Below the pieces are notes generated by a model, which worked only from the letters and a program-made list of their open reading frames with translations, ran no database searches and had not been told where the DNA came from. The translations under genes were made by a program, and so were the position numbers. A stretch of DNA of 64,000 nucleotides from JAUIKM01 sp964445695 (lineage in GTDB: Bacteria; Bacteroidota; Ignavibacteria; Kapaibacteriales; UBA7675): the NCBI GenBank assembly GCA_964445695.1, contig CAYULF010000001.1, positions 310,001 to 374,000 on the forward strand, read 5' to 3'. Of the stretch, positions 44,002-53,962 are shown one piece after another (the first letter of the stretch is position 1; every line of letters begins with the position of its first letter).

Positions 44002-46467
44002 CTACAGCTTCACAACCTTCGTCGTCACAATTGCCGTGCCGTCGCTGATGCGCAGGTAGTACATGCCGCTCGACTGACTCGACAAATCCAACTCCACACG
44101 ACGATTCTTCGTGCGCATCTGCATGATTGTCCGCCCCAGTCTGTCCACGAGTTCAACAACGACCTCGCCTTCAAACTCGGAGACATCGACTTCAACACGT
44201 CCACTGGTTGGATTCGGATAAATGCTCACACCGGGATTCCAGCCCGGCCCCGGACTTTCCTCTCTGTCGCGAACACCGAATTTGTGCAGGCCGCAGAGCG
44301 TACCGTCTTCAATCCAGTAGTGCCCCGCCAGCAGCGAGCTCGTCTCAAGGATGCTGATTCTCTCGCCCGCCACCACGTCGATCGGTTGGGTCACCGTGGC
44401 ATTGGACAAGGTGATGAAGTCTTCCGCGTAGATGTTCGAAGTGATAACGCCGCTGCGATTAACATTCTGCGGTGCGTAGCGGAAGAATCGCGTGTCCTCC
44501 CTCCAGCCGCCGTAGTCCGTCGCAAATTTGATCTTGTAAAAACGGCCGGGCTGCAAAGTCACGCCGATCTGCGACAAAATACCCGGAGTAATTCGCATGC
44601 GGTACAGATAGATATAGGGGAATCCGCCATTTGCATAAAAATAGTAGTCGCGATTCGGCCCCCAGTCCTGGGTAAAAGCTTCCACCTGCAAGTTTAACCA
44701 CGCGTTGTGCACCGTGCCGATGACATTTTTACTCTGATCTACCTCCGCGACCTCCAGGAAGTACTTAAAATAGTAGCACTTGCACTGCCACCTGGCCACA
44801 GTCCGTTTTTTACACAACCCGGAATTGAGATTCCCGGGAATATTATTGCAGCCGTAGACGCTCTCCGTTGCTCCGGGGGCCCAGTACGCCGGGCAGTCGT
44901 CATCTTTGTAGGGACTTAACACAATGTCGTCGCCGACGCAGGGAAAGGAATCAAAATCCGTATCACCGTTGATTTTCATGCCGTTACCTTGCCAGACTTT
45001 GCACGGCGCCGGCCCACCGCCCGGCGGCGGTGGATTGTTGTCGACCGGATCCGGCGGACAATACGTGTCGATAGCCGTTTGGCCGGTGAAGTATGGATCC
45101 AGCCACCAGCCCAGCCCACCGTCCGTCCAGGAATTGTAAAACTTGCCATAACTGGTGACCTGGCCAGGATCACAATTGAAGTTGTACCCAGCGAACGTTA
45201 ACTGGCCGATGATTCTTTGATTGTTGTCGAACAATGGAGACCCCGAAGATCCAGGCTCAGTGAACATGTTGTTGGTGTCCCAGTCGACGCGCCACATCGA
45301 TGCCGCCGGAAACACACGCGTGGCAAGGTTCGTGTGAAGAGTAGCCTCAAAAAAGTTGGTGATAATATTGTCGGCCTCGGCGTATTTTTTGAGGTCGCCG
45401 CGCGGATGATGGAATGTGACAAACGACGGATCGGGATCTTCATCCAGCGTCCAGCCCGAAAAACAAACGTCCAGCTTCGCCAGCTCTTGTGGAGTAATTG
45501 ATAACTCCAGCAACAAATAGTCCGAAATCGCCGCACCGTCGTCATAGTCGGCTACCAGCTTTTGCGCCCCGTACACACTTTTATCACGCAGTGGATTGTA
45601 CGTGCCGATGCAGTCATCGAGTTCGTGGTGAAACACAAATTGCCAGGTCGTGTGGTCGTATGCCGAGCCCGTTCCGTCGATGCAGTGATTCGCCGCCAGA
45701 AACAGCGGCCGCCCGTCCTCATCGGTGTTGTTTATCAATGCGCCGGAACAGCTGTTGGTCATTTCGGTCGTTTCATCATAAGCCAGAATGAGCGCTACCG
45801 ACGAAATCTCCTCCTCCCAACCGAAAGAGCAGAATGCATCCGTTTGGCAGGCCGATGCGGTTCCGTACGGACCGGATAAAAAGACATTCCGAAAGATGTG
45901 CACAACATTCGTCAGATTTATCTGCCCTGCAAAACTCACTTCGGCCGGTTCGTAGTATTCGAGAATAATCTCCTTACCTTCGATGTAGCTGACCCCGAAC
46001 TGGATCTCCAGGCTCTGATCGGCATTGTTGTTCGCCGATGTGAATGCGCCCAGATAGGTCTCCGTCTCAGGACTGTACACAAACATACTCGCGCCTTCGG
46101 GCAGCAGAAATTCATCGAAGTAAAATTGCATGCCGTACGCCGTCTGCGACGCCAGTTTGAGCAGCCACAGATTGCTGCCGTCCTCAAACTGCATGTGCGT
46201 TGCACTTTGTTTAAGGTCGATGTCGACATCTATTCCGCTGCCGTAATAGGAAAAATCGCAGTCGACGCATTCGTAGGACAGAGCACGCTCCAATTCCACT
46301 TCATTGTCGAGCGCCGGTAGTTCGTAGGTTTCAATCCCGACCTCCAGCTGTGCCGCTACATCGCCCTCCAGGATGCACAACGGTGCACCGCCGATGTTGC
46401 TTTGGGCCTGTAGCATGGCCGGCACAGCCGCCAACCAGGCAATTAATAGAAAAGTCAGTTTTCTCAT
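44002..46467 (-). CDS. Secreted trypsin-like (lysyl-endopeptidase-like) protease with T9SS sorting domain
   Basis: An 821-residue preproprotein. Signal peptide MRKLTFLLIAWLAAVPAMLQAQ; a pro-region to about residue 190; then a chymotrypsin-fold domain with catalytic His in LFLAANHCIDG, Asp in AAISDYLLLEL and Ser in EPGSSGSPLFDN. This order matches Achromobacter-type lysyl endopeptidases of Bacteroidota. A middle domain with several Cys follows, and the last 75 residues (VSIYPNPTSGRVEVDVS, LVDRLGRTIMQM, SGMYYLRISDG) are a T9SS type A sorting domain. Expected outside the cell or on its surface. Confidence 0.93.
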   Translation of the reverse strand: MRKLTFLLIAWLAAVPAMLQAQSNIGGAPLCILEGDVAAQLEVGIETYELPALDNEVELERALSYECVDCDFSYYGSGIDVDIDLKQSATHMQFEDGSNLWLLKLASQTAYGMQFYFDEFLLPEGASMFVYSPETETYLGAFTSANNNADQSLEIQFGVSYIEGKEIILEYYEPAEVSFAGQINLTNVVHIFRNVFLSGPYGTASACQTDAFCSFGWEEEISSVALILAYDETTEMTNSCSGALINNTDEDGRPLFLAANHCIDGTGSAYDHTTWQFVFHHELDDCIGTYNPLRDKSVYGAQKLVADYDDGAAISDYLLLELSITPQELAKLDVCFSGWTLDEDPDPSFVTFHHPRGDLKKYAEADNIITNFFEATLHTNLATRVFPAASMWRVDWDTNNMFTEPGSSGSPLFDNNQRIIGQLTFAGYNFNCDPGQVTSYGKFYNSWTDGGLGWWLDPYFTGQTAIDTYCPPDPVDNNPPPPGGGPAPCKVWQGNGMKINGDTDFDSFPCVGDDIVLSPYKDDDCPAYWAPGATESVYGCNNIPGNLNSGLCKKRTVARWQCKCYYFKYFLEVAEVDQSKNVIGTVHNAWLNLQVEAFTQDWGPNRDYYFYANGGFPYIYLYRMRITPGILSQIGVTLQPGRFYKIKFATDYGGWREDTRFFRYAPQNVNRSGVITSNIYAEDFITLSNATVTQPIDVVAGERISILETSSLLAGHYWIEDGTLCGLHKFGVRDREESPGPGWNPGVSIYPNPTSGRVEVDVSEFEGEVVVELVDRLGRTIMQMRTKNRRVELDLSSQSSGMYYLRISDGTAIVTTKVVKL

Positions 46468-46530
46468 TGATCTATCTCTGGTTCATTATGTAACATCTGT
46501 ACTTTGTGTTGAATTAAACGCAGGTGAAGA

Positions 46531-47778
46531 TCACTTCTGCAGGGCTTCCAGTCTGGCGTTTACAGCGGCGTTTTCGCGCTGGAGCGTTTCAACGCTCTTT
46601 TGCAACTCAATCACGTACAGTGTTAACTCTTCGATCTTTTTCATGTGAATCGCGCTCATCTCGCCAAGTCGCAATCCATTGTTGACGATCTCCTCTTCGT
46701 TGGGTACGCCCGGCAGGTGTTTATTTGTTTTAATGAACGTTTCAACTTCTTCCAGCTCAGCCAGTTCATAGTTGTCGTCAAAGACGTAGTCGCACCAGCC
46801 GGTGCGCGTCACTTCCACTTCGCGCGTCACCGTCTTGCCGTCGTCCGTCACGTAAAACGGATACTTGCCGCATGTTCCGTCTATGTCCGCCGTCTCTCCC
46901 GGTGCATTTTTACTGCGAATAAAATACCAGCCCGAATTGGTCATGCCGATGCCCATGTAGTCGCCGTTGTCGTTTGGTGTGGCGCTCACCCAGGCGGAAG
47001 CCGCAGGCGATTTGAACCTGATATTCCAGTGCGAGTCGGTCCAGGCTTCGGACCAGCTCTTGAACTCCAGCACGCCCTGATTCGTAAAGTTAAACTGCGG
47101 ATCGTACACAATATCCTGCACCTCGGTCGAGACGCCCTCGTTAAACGTCTGGATTTCAACATTGCCGGTGTAGTCCGTCACCAGCACTGAACCGCCCAGG
47201 TTGCCTTCCATTTTTGTGACCGTCGCCGCAGCTTCATCCGGCTGACCGAGATAGGCGTTAAATCCCATGTACGCGCCAAAAATCCCGTCGTTGTTGCCGC
47301 CCGTCGAGCTGAAGGTGATCGGCCGATACTCGCCTATCTGGAAATTTGTTCGCGACTGTGAAGTCCACAGACCGGCGCGCTGCGCTGCGCCCTGCTCGTG
47401 GCTGTTGCCGTTCCACAAACGCAGCCCCGTTAACCCATTCTCGCCTTCGTCGGAAATCACAAAACCGTGACTCTGTTCCGCATAAACATCCCAGATGTTG
47501 TTGGCCGAAAGCAGTCCTTCCACTTCAAACCGAATTCCCGGCGTGGCATCAGTCGTCGGTGCACCGTCGCCCACGTTGGCCGGATCCCGGTAAATGTGAA
47601 TATCGCGAATCGCAAAATCCGTGTTGCCGCCTATCGATACCTTATCCCAGGTCCATGTGTTAATTCCCGTTGTGCCCCACTCATTGGCCTGGCCGAACAG
47701 GTTTGCAACAACGACAAATTGAAAAAGTACAAAAGTGGTCAGGGTAGTGCGTATGTAGCGCATAGATCTCATGCCCAT
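46531..47778 (-). CDS. Secreted tail-fibre-like surface protein with coiled-coil C-terminus
   Basis: A 415-residue exported protein. The signal peptide is MRYIRTTLTTFVLFQFVVVANLFGQA; starts at 47778, 47772 or 47763 differ by only a few residues. The body describes beta-rich repeats with Gly/Asn/Asp. The C-terminus has EVETFIKTNKHLPGVPNEEE, NNGLRLGEMSAIHMKKIEELTLYVIELQK, a segment common in Bacteroidota surface proteins, ending in a coiled coil. It lies 63 bases upstream of the protease gene and may be co-transcribed. Confidence 0.82.
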   Translation of the reverse strand: MGMRSMRYIRTTLTTFVLFQFVVVANLFGQANEWGTTGINTWTWDKVSIGGNTDFAIRDIHIYRDPANVGDGAPTTDATPGIRFEVEGLLSANNIWDVYAEQSHGFVISDEGENGLTGLRLWNGNSHEQGAAQRAGLWTSQSRTNFQIGEYRPITFSSTGGNNDGIFGAYMGFNAYLGQPDEAAATVTKMEGNLGGSVLVTDYTGNVEIQTFNEGVSTEVQDIVYDPQFNFTNQGVLEFKSWSEAWTDSHWNIRFKSPAASAWVSATPNDNGDYMGIGMTNSGWYFIRSKNAPGETADIDGTCGKYPFYVTDDGKTVTREVEVTRTGWCDYVFDDNYELAELEEVETFIKTNKHLPGVPNEEEIVNNGLRLGEMSAIHMKKIEELTLYVIELQKSVETLQRENAAVNARLEALQK

Positions 47779-48550
47779 TTTCAGATGTTAAAAATGTTAA
47801 AGCAGATTCCGGCAGCTATCCGGACTGTGGGGTCGGGACAGGTTGATTCAGGCAAGGACAATTGTGACGTGACTCGGATCACCTGTCGTTTCTCGCCTGC
47901 TGCAAATACAGTGCGTTCGGCTGCCGGCCTCATGCTTCAAACTTCGTGCCAGATTTTTAGTTAAACAGGCGCACATCTCGATCTTTTGGCAAACGCTGTG
48001 GTGAATCGTCATTAACTCCCAGCAATACATGCTGTTGGCGCAACAAAGCACTCTTGACGCCACACCCGCACTCTGCCATTGATACTCATATAGACCACCT
48101 TGTGCGACGAATTTTCGGCGGGATTTTTTCCAGGGCCAAAGCGTCCTTTTGCTGCTACTTCGCTCCTGCTTCCGTCCCATCAACGCTGTATCAGGTTTAC
48201 CAACGGTTCAAACCGGGCATTTCGACTTCAGACTCTGCTGGTGCGCTCTTTAAGCACCGGTGACGAAAATTCGTCGGCTCGACGAAAAATCACCATCTAC
48301 CGCGCTGCCACGACCGCGAACCCGTAGTGATGTATTGTTCCCGCACAGGTGATTCGGACCGCTCTCGCCTGATTGCAGCGCCCTTGTCGGGCTCGCTTCT
48401 TGATGATCTTGTTTGTCTTTGAGTCTGAAACACGTGCACTGGAAGCTGGTCCGACAGATTTTCAGTGGTATATTGATCGCTTCCCGGCCGTGTTTTACGT
48501 GCCGGATCTGACTACAGGATCGCCCGGCATTTCACATATTGTTGCTTGAT
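47779..48550. other. 0.77 kb divergent intergenic region
   Basis: No supported gene. A diverged half-copy of the dispersed repeat lies at about 48372-48432. The region near 47960-48330 shows only short shadow frames. Confidence 0.55.
48372..48432 (+). repeat. Dispersed intergenic repeat, diverged half-copy
   Basis: GGGCTCGCTTCTTGATGATC then TTGTTTGTCTTTGAGTCTGA parallels GGCTTGCTTTCTGACTCTTT then TGTTTGTC of copy 3. No right arm is recognised. Confidence 0.45.
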
Positions 48551-49219
48551 ATGAAATCATTGCTTGTTTGCTGTTTGTTGTTAACCTTCTGTCTGAACCT
48601 GCCGGCGCAGTCGGTTGACAATGGTTTACTGAATCTCCGGATTGACGACGACGACGTCCGCACGTACAACAGCCTGGCCGACATGATCAGGGCCGAAGAT
48701 CTAAGCTGTTTGCAGGAAGTCAACACGTTTGAAGATTTTGCATTCGCGGGAAACCTGTTTGCTCTGCAGAATCCAGTCCGTCAATGGACAGTCTTCATTC
48801 AGCCCTCCGATTTTAACGTCAATACAAGCTGCGATGCAGAGTTTTTATCCGCCAAAAGGCTGGACCTCAACCAGGACGGCAGACCGGAGTTTATCCTGCG
48901 GTTCAGACTCAATATTCACGGTTATTCCAACCTGCAGGGCGTAGTGGAAGATTATGTTCAAATCTGGGATACATTTAACAAAAAACTCATACTGAGCCGC
49001 CTGGAGCACACTGCCGAATTTGATTTTTCAGCCGGCGAACAAGGCCCGAATAGTTGTTTCAGCACCGTTACCTGTAGTCCCGGCACAATAGCTATTGCGG
49101 GCACAAGATGCATTGGCCATGCCGATGGGCTCATCCAGGTTTTCCGAATGGAACAGTCCGACAGCTCTGAAGATCGAACCTACTTCTGCGTCGATGGTGC
49201 GTTTGTGCTGCAGGAGTAA
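48551..49219 (+). CDS. Secreted protein of unknown function
   Basis: A 222-residue protein with a clear signal peptide (MKSLLVCCLLLTFCLNLPAQ). The mature part has few Cys, an Asp-rich DLNQDGRPEFILRF segment resembling FG-GAP/calcium-binding turns, and ends EDRTYFCVDGAFVLQE. It may read out a numeric state of a surface protein, but no family is recognised. ATG 48551 is preferred over an in-frame upstream codon at 48539 because the signal peptide starts there. Its stop is 51 bases before the convergent propeller gene. Confidence 0.7.
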   Translation: MKSLLVCCLLLTFCLNLPAQSVDNGLLNLRIDDDDVRTYNSLADMIRAEDLSCLQEVNTFEDFAFAGNLFALQNPVRQWTVFIQPSDFNVNTSCDAEFLSAKRLDLNQDGRPEFILRFRLNIHGYSNLQGVVEDYVQIWDTFNKKLILSRLEHTAEFDFSAGEQGPNSCFSTVTCSPGTIAIAGTRCIGHADGLIQVFRMEQSDSSEDRTYFCVDGAFVLQE

Positions 49220-49270
49220 TCAGTTAAAACAGTTGCTCTGTGTCTTGTGGCTGTTGCAGAGCGGTTCGCG

Positions 49271-50353
49271 TCAATCGCCCCACGGCCCTTCACGCGTCAC
49301 GCTCACAAATCTGTCGTCGATAAGTCTGAACAATCCGCCCCATCCGCCGAACCAGAACTGTCCGTCGCGGTCTTCCAGAATGCAAAGTATGCCGTTTGTC
49401 GGAAGGCCGTGATCTTTGTAGTAGTGTTTGAAGTTATCGCCGTCATAACAGTAGACGCCGTGGTTTTCCACCGCAAACCAGACGTGGCCTCTGCTGTCTT
49501 CGTACAGGCCGCCGACTTCTATCCCGTCGATCAGCCCTTTTTCCGTGAAGTTGGTGAACTTTTCACCGTCGTAGCGACTTAAACCGCCGAACATCGTGCC
49601 GATCCAGATGTCGCCGCGCGTGTCTTCGAACAGATCGTAAACGTTGTTGTCCGGCAGACCGTTTTCCGTTGTTAAAAACGTGAATATCTCGCCGTCCCAC
49701 TTTGTGATTCCAAAACCATCAAAGGCGAACCACACGTTCCCCCTGCTGTCCTCCAGAATAGCGGGTACACGCTCCGGCGCCAGAATAATAGTCGGGTCTT
49801 CAACCGCTGCTTTGGGAACCGGAAATGACGTAAATGTTTTACCGTCGAATCGGCTGACGCCCTGCATCGTGCCGATCCAGAATGTTCCGTCGCGGCCGCG
49901 TGTTAAACTCCAGATCTCGTTGTTGTTGATTCTGTCGTCAACCGCAAAATTGGTGAACTTCTCGCCGTCGTACTTTGTCAAACCGCTGTAGGTGCCGAAC
50001 CAGACGTTGCCGTCCTCGTCTTCCAGAATACCGGTGACGCGCCCCTTGCCCACGCCGTCGGCGGCGTGGAAATACTGCAGGCTGTCGCCGTTGTAGTGCA
50101 TGATGTCGTAGTTGTTCGTCCCGAACCAGAGATTCCCGCTGCGATCCTGCAACATTCTGCGCAAATGCTGACAGAGTTGCCCATCGATAAAAAACAGCGG
50201 ATCAACCGCGGGAATCTCAATCGGTTTTCTGGAAGTCTGGATGTCGCCTTCTTCAAGCATCGCCCATGACTCTTCACTGCCTGTTTCCAGCGCAGAGACC
50301 GGTTGTAAAACACCGGCAATCAACAACACACCAACAGACAGGAATCTGATCAT
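49271..50353 (-). CDS. Secreted two-component-regulator-type propeller protein
   Basis: A 360-residue exported protein: signal MIRFLSVGVLLIAGVLQPVSA. The rest is seven or so repeats of the Reg_prop type, such as DRSGNLWFGTNNYDIMHYNG, DEDGNVWFGTYSGLTKYDG, DTRGDIWIGTMFGGLSRYDG. Such propellers form the sensor part of hybrid two-component systems, but here there is no membrane or kinase domain, so it is a free-standing propeller. Function unknown. Its neighbour on the same strand is the binding-protein gene 62 bases away. Confidence 0.88.
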   Translation of the reverse strand: MIRFLSVGVLLIAGVLQPVSALETGSEESWAMLEEGDIQTSRKPIEIPAVDPLFFIDGQLCQHLRRMLQDRSGNLWFGTNNYDIMHYNGDSLQYFHAADGVGKGRVTGILEDEDGNVWFGTYSGLTKYDGEKFTNFAVDDRINNNEIWSLTRGRDGTFWIGTMQGVSRFDGKTFTSFPVPKAAVEDPTIILAPERVPAILEDSRGNVWFAFDGFGITKWDGEIFTFLTTENGLPDNNVYDLFEDTRGDIWIGTMFGGLSRYDGEKFTNFTEKGLIDGIEVGGLYEDSRGHVWFAVENHGVYCYDGDNFKHYYKDHGLPTNGILCILEDRDGQFWFGGWGGLFRLIDDRFVSVTREGPWGD

Positions 50354-50414
50354 ATGACTCTACACGACTAACAAGAAGGTCTTTTCCGGGATTTAAAAGC
50401 AGGTCAGGATCAGG

Positions 50415-51635
50415 TCAGCGGCTGAGTTCGCCGTTGACGGCATTGTATTCCGCCACGCGCACCCACGTAGCCTGGCCGTTAACATCCTGGATAGCCCAGA
50501 AGTCGAGGCTCTTGGGTTGGCGATCGCCGGCAGCGTTTAACACCACCGGTCCGGTCACGCCGTCGTAGTCGGCCGCGACGTTAACAAGTGCGGACTTAAA
50601 CTCGGCCGCGTCGTTGTTGCCGGTTTCATCATAAGTCTCGGCAATCACCTGCACGATGTCGTATGCATTCAGTGCGTAGATATCGGGGTCGCGCTGCGTC
50701 TGAGCTTTCAGGCGGGCGCGGAAGGGCTCCCAGTTGTTTTTGGCGTCGGCGTCGAGACCATACACGGGACAGGGATAACCGGTGCTTTCGGCAAATCCGG
50801 CGGCAGTGCTGTTGTCCAGCAGGCTGAAACTCTGCGCCACAGCTGAAGCGCCGTACCAGTTAACATCGGCAAGATCTGAATTGGCCGCGGCCTGCTCCAG
50901 AATCGATGCGCCCTCGCCGAAGGTCAGCAGATAAACGCCGACCTTGTCGCTTCCGGAGGTGTTAACAATTTGCGCCACAGCCGTAGCCACCTGACCGAGC
51001 GTCGTAGAAAAATCCGTCGCAGCGGGATCGTATTTGAGGCTCGCGAAAAGCTCGCCGCCCAGAGGCTCGATTTCAGTTTCAAAAAGATTGAGCAGGTCGT
51101 TGCCCCAGACGTCGTTGCGCGAGATAGTTATTATCTGAGTCCTGCCATCCTCGGTCATCAATTTGGCCATGGCTTCGGCCTGGTAACTGTCGTCCGGCGC
51201 AAAGCGGAATACGTTGTCGTCGGCAATGGTCAGAGTACGCGAAACGCTGGAAGGGCTGATCACGATCATGTCGTTGGCGTCGGCATATGTGCGAACGGCC
51301 TCGACCTCGGCGCTGCTCTGCGGACCGATAACAACGCGAATACCCTGGTCGTGCATGCGTTTAATGATGGCAAGCGCGGAATCCGGATTGGTCCGCGAGT
51401 CCTCGATCTGAATGGCCTTGAAGCGCACATCCAGGTCGTTGCGCTGGTTCACATCGGCAAGGGCCAACTCGATTGCGGCCTCGCCGCTCGTGCCAAAGTC
51501 GGACAAAGAGCCGGAGAGAGAGAGGATCGCGCCCACGGTGATCTCGCGCTTGGAATCGGATTCGTCGGGATCGTCATCACAGGCCCAGAACCCCAAAGAC
51601 ACACAGACAATCAGGAGAGTCGTAAGTACACGCAT
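50415..51635 (-). CDS. LivJ-type ABC transporter substrate-binding lipoprotein
   Basis: A 406-residue periplasmic binding protein of the branched-chain amino-acid family (type 1 fold): TVGAILSLSGSLSDFGTSGEAAIELALADVN, VVIGPQSSAEVEAVRTYADAND, IYALNAYDIVQVIAETYDE. Lipobox near residue 19 (VSLGFWACDDD). ATG 51635 (MRVLTTLLIVCV) is chosen; the frame is open to 51845 but the extra 70 residues are not a signal. No permease or ATPase is adjacent, so it may serve a remote transporter or a signalling role. Confidence 0.9.
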   Translation of the reverse strand: MRVLTTLLIVCVSLGFWACDDDPDESDSKREITVGAILSLSGSLSDFGTSGEAAIELALADVNQRNDLDVRFKAIQIEDSRTNPDSALAIIKRMHDQGIRVVIGPQSSAEVEAVRTYADANDMIVISPSSVSRTLTIADDNVFRFAPDDSYQAEAMAKLMTEDGRTQIITISRNDVWGNDLLNLFETEIEPLGGELFASLKYDPAATDFSTTLGQVATAVAQIVNTSGSDKVGVYLLTFGEGASILEQAAANSDLADVNWYGASAVAQSFSLLDNSTAAGFAESTGYPCPVYGLDADAKNNWEPFRARLKAQTQRDPDIYALNAYDIVQVIAETYDETGNNDAAEFKSALVNVAADYDGVTGPVVLNAAGDRQPKSLDFWAIQDVNGQATWVRVAEYNAVNGELSR

Positions 51636-51790
51636 GAAAAATCTCTGGAAAAGTTGAGAAGTACAGTCATTCGGTGGTTTGTCCGGCACACAACACCAAT
51701 CCGGAAATCTACGAACTCCGCACAAGGCGGCAAAACAGGAGTGTACAGTTGCGGAAATCAACGTGCGTGCGTGAGGAGTTTGGATGTGGT

Positions 51791-52126
51791 TCAGTCTTTT
51801 GCATCCTTTGTTTCGACCTGTCGTTTTCCGACGCAATACGCGCACAACCGCGCTTTGGGCGTGCGATATGGTTTACCGCAGGATTCGCAGGGCGGGCCGT
51901 AGAGGTGAACAAAGTGGTGCATGACCGCATTGGCAATCATTTCGCCTTTATACCCCGTGATTTCCCTGTAATATTCCACCACCGGACGGAATGCATTCTC
52001 GATGGATTCACCGCGTTCCCGGCGGTATTTCTAGGCTTCTCCGTACAGTTGCAGCGCCCGCGCCGCTTCGTCCCTGTCGAGCATCGGCATATCCATCTTA
52101 CAGCGCCAGCACCAGAGGATTTTCAT
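51791..52126 (-). pseudogene. Small three-CxxC zinc-ribbon gene, copy 1, interrupted by TAG
   Basis: In one frame of 112 codons it reads MKILWCWRCKMDMPML...LYGEA, TAG at codon 32 (52031-52033), then KYRRERG... to PPCESCGKPYRTPKARLCAYCVGKR. The N-terminal CxxC, the central CESC and the CAYC would form a zinc ribbon. Copy 2 at 53963-54269 has the same plan. Either the gene is dead, or TAG is read through, or translation restarts internally. Its ATG overlaps the rhomboid stop (ATGA), so the pair is coupled. Confidence 0.7.
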
Positions 52127-53709
52127 GGATTGTCTCCCGGCTCTAGTTTTTCGAGCGCATTCGTGAACTGACATTGCATCATCTGATCTTTGTCAAACAA
52201 CGTCAGCATAATCGCGATCACAATTCCGGCGCACAATCCGCCAATATGTGCGGCATTGTCGATTCCGCCGAGCCCCAAACCCATGAGCAGACTGATCCCG
52301 CCGAAGAGGCCTGCCAGCGTCAGCGCCATTCCCCTGAGCGCCTCATGCAGGACCTTTGCAACAACCAAAACCAGAAGCAGGCCGCTGAGCGCCATGATTG
52401 CACCGCTGGCGCCGACGCTCACGACGTTTTCATTCCAGTAAATGCTTGACAAACTTGCCGCCAGCCCGCCGGGAATATAAACCAGCAGCAGTCGTTTGAT
52501 GCCGAAGATACTCTCCACGAAAAATCCGAGAACTCCCAATGCACAGATGTTGTACACCAGATGCATCACGCCACCGTGCAGGAACATGGATGTTAACAAT
52601 CGCCACACCTCGCCGTTCAGGACTTCCGCCCTGCGATTGCCGCCGAGTTCCAGCAACTCCTGCGGCGTCGGTGAAACGACGCTGATCCCAATCACGACCA
52701 TGGTCAGAAACACCAGAATGTTAATCGCCAGCAGCGTTATTATCGCTTTGTTCTGCCTGAATGTCGCAAACCATTGCAGTGCCTCTCGAAAGTCCCCGAT
52801 CAGGCTCGACTCTTTCGAAGTAAACCTTTCCACTTCCTCGGGTTTAAGACCGGGTATTGCGACCAGAATGATCATGCCGACTCCGCCGATGGCGTACGCG
52901 CCGAATATCCAGCCGAAAGTGTCACCGAGGCGCTCGTCAAACTGCTCTCGACGCGGCGTAAGGATCACCTGTTCATCCAGTTCGTCATCCGGGACAACCC
53001 TCCGAACAGCGTTCAGACAACCGTCCCGCTCCTCCGAATCCGGCAGCTTTTCAAAGTAGACAACATCTCCGAACGTGAGCGACTCGTAGTTCGACTGAGC
53101 CTTCTCTACCAGGCGGTCCCGTTCCTGCATCTTGGATTCTGTACTGCTTCGATTGCTAATGTTGCTTGAATACTCGACGCCGCACCAGACGGATCGCGTA
53201 TTCTCAAAGGGCGCTGCAACGAATAGATGGAAGAGCAACCTTTCGTTAGTGCGCCCGGAGACACGCGATGTTAAGTAGGTCGCAGCAGCTTGTTTATCTA
53301 CCTGAAAGCGATCAATCGTAAAGTACTTCTCGCCGGGTATCGCCTCAATTTCGGCCGGACTTTTCACCTGAATCAGACTGAAAAATGCCTGGCTTACGTA
53401 CTTCTGACTAATGACCAGCGGAAAACCGAGCACCAGTCCGATAACGGCAAAATAAAATGCGGCATAGTCGCCTCTTTTCCCCTCCAGGTTCAGCAAGCGG
53501 ATCCATCTACGCACAAAAACAGCAAGTGCAAGCACAACCAGTGCAAAAGGAATCCATAATTCCATCACATCGTCCTTCAGCACCAGCAGTCCCAACTGTT
53601 GTTCAAACAGCCAACGAAAGGCGCTGTAGCCGATTGTCATCCCCGCCGAAAGCAGAAGAAACGGCAGGACTATCAATCGGATTTTTTCGCATAGAGCTTG
53701 AATTTTCAT
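52123..53709 (-). CDS. Rhomboid-family intramembrane serine protease, catalytic residues intact
   Basis: About 528 residues from ATG 53709. The N-terminal half has two hydrophobic segments (FLLLSAGMTIGYSAF, PFALVVLALAVFV) and an extracytoplasmic-looking part. The C-terminal rhomboid domain has the typical GEVWRLLTSMFLHGGVMHLVYN, the catalytic Ser in VGASGAIMAL and the catalytic His in NAAHIGGLCAG. It should cut transmembrane segments of other proteins. A tandem paralogue without catalytic residues lies at 54312-55883. The zinc-ribbon gene overlaps its stop. Confidence 0.92.
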   Translation of the reverse strand: MKIQALCEKIRLIVLPFLLLSAGMTIGYSAFRWLFEQQLGLLVLKDDVMELWIPFALVVLALAVFVRRWIRLLNLEGKRGDYAAFYFAVIGLVLGFPLVISQKYVSQAFFSLIQVKSPAEIEAIPGEKYFTIDRFQVDKQAAATYLTSRVSGRTNERLLFHLFVAAPFENTRSVWCGVEYSSNISNRSSTESKMQERDRLVEKAQSNYESLTFGDVVYFEKLPDSEERDGCLNAVRRVVPDDELDEQVILTPRREQFDERLGDTFGWIFGAYAIGGVGMIILVAIPGLKPEEVERFTSKESSLIGDFREALQWFATFRQNKAIITLLAINILVFLTMVVIGISVVSPTPQELLELGGNRRAEVLNGEVWRLLTSMFLHGGVMHLVYNICALGVLGFFVESIFGIKRLLLVYIPGGLAASLSSIYWNENVVSVGASGAIMALSGLLLVLVVAKVLHEALRGMALTLAGLFGGISLLMGLGLGGIDNAAHIGGLCAGIVIAIMLTLFDKDQMMQCQFTNALEKLEPGDNP

Positions 53710-53962
53710 TGTCTCGGTCACATCAATATTCTTCACTTGCAACCCGGTTCCCCGCAAATGTTATACGCGATCTGCGTACGCCGGCAAGCTCGGGTAATTC
53801 AGTCCGGATGGGACAATGCTGTTAACTACCTGCAACAACGACCAAAAGTTCAAAACGGCCTGTACAAGATTGCCGCGTATTTTGAATGCGTCCAAAACTA
53901 CACAACAATTTCATGGCTAACACTCTCATATGCTACTCTGAAGTAGTGTTTAACTACGTCGA

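Noticed and set aside
47848..48183. Reverse frame of 111 residues in the divergent intergenic region
   Set aside because: No ribosome site, signal or recognisable domain, and an irregular composition.
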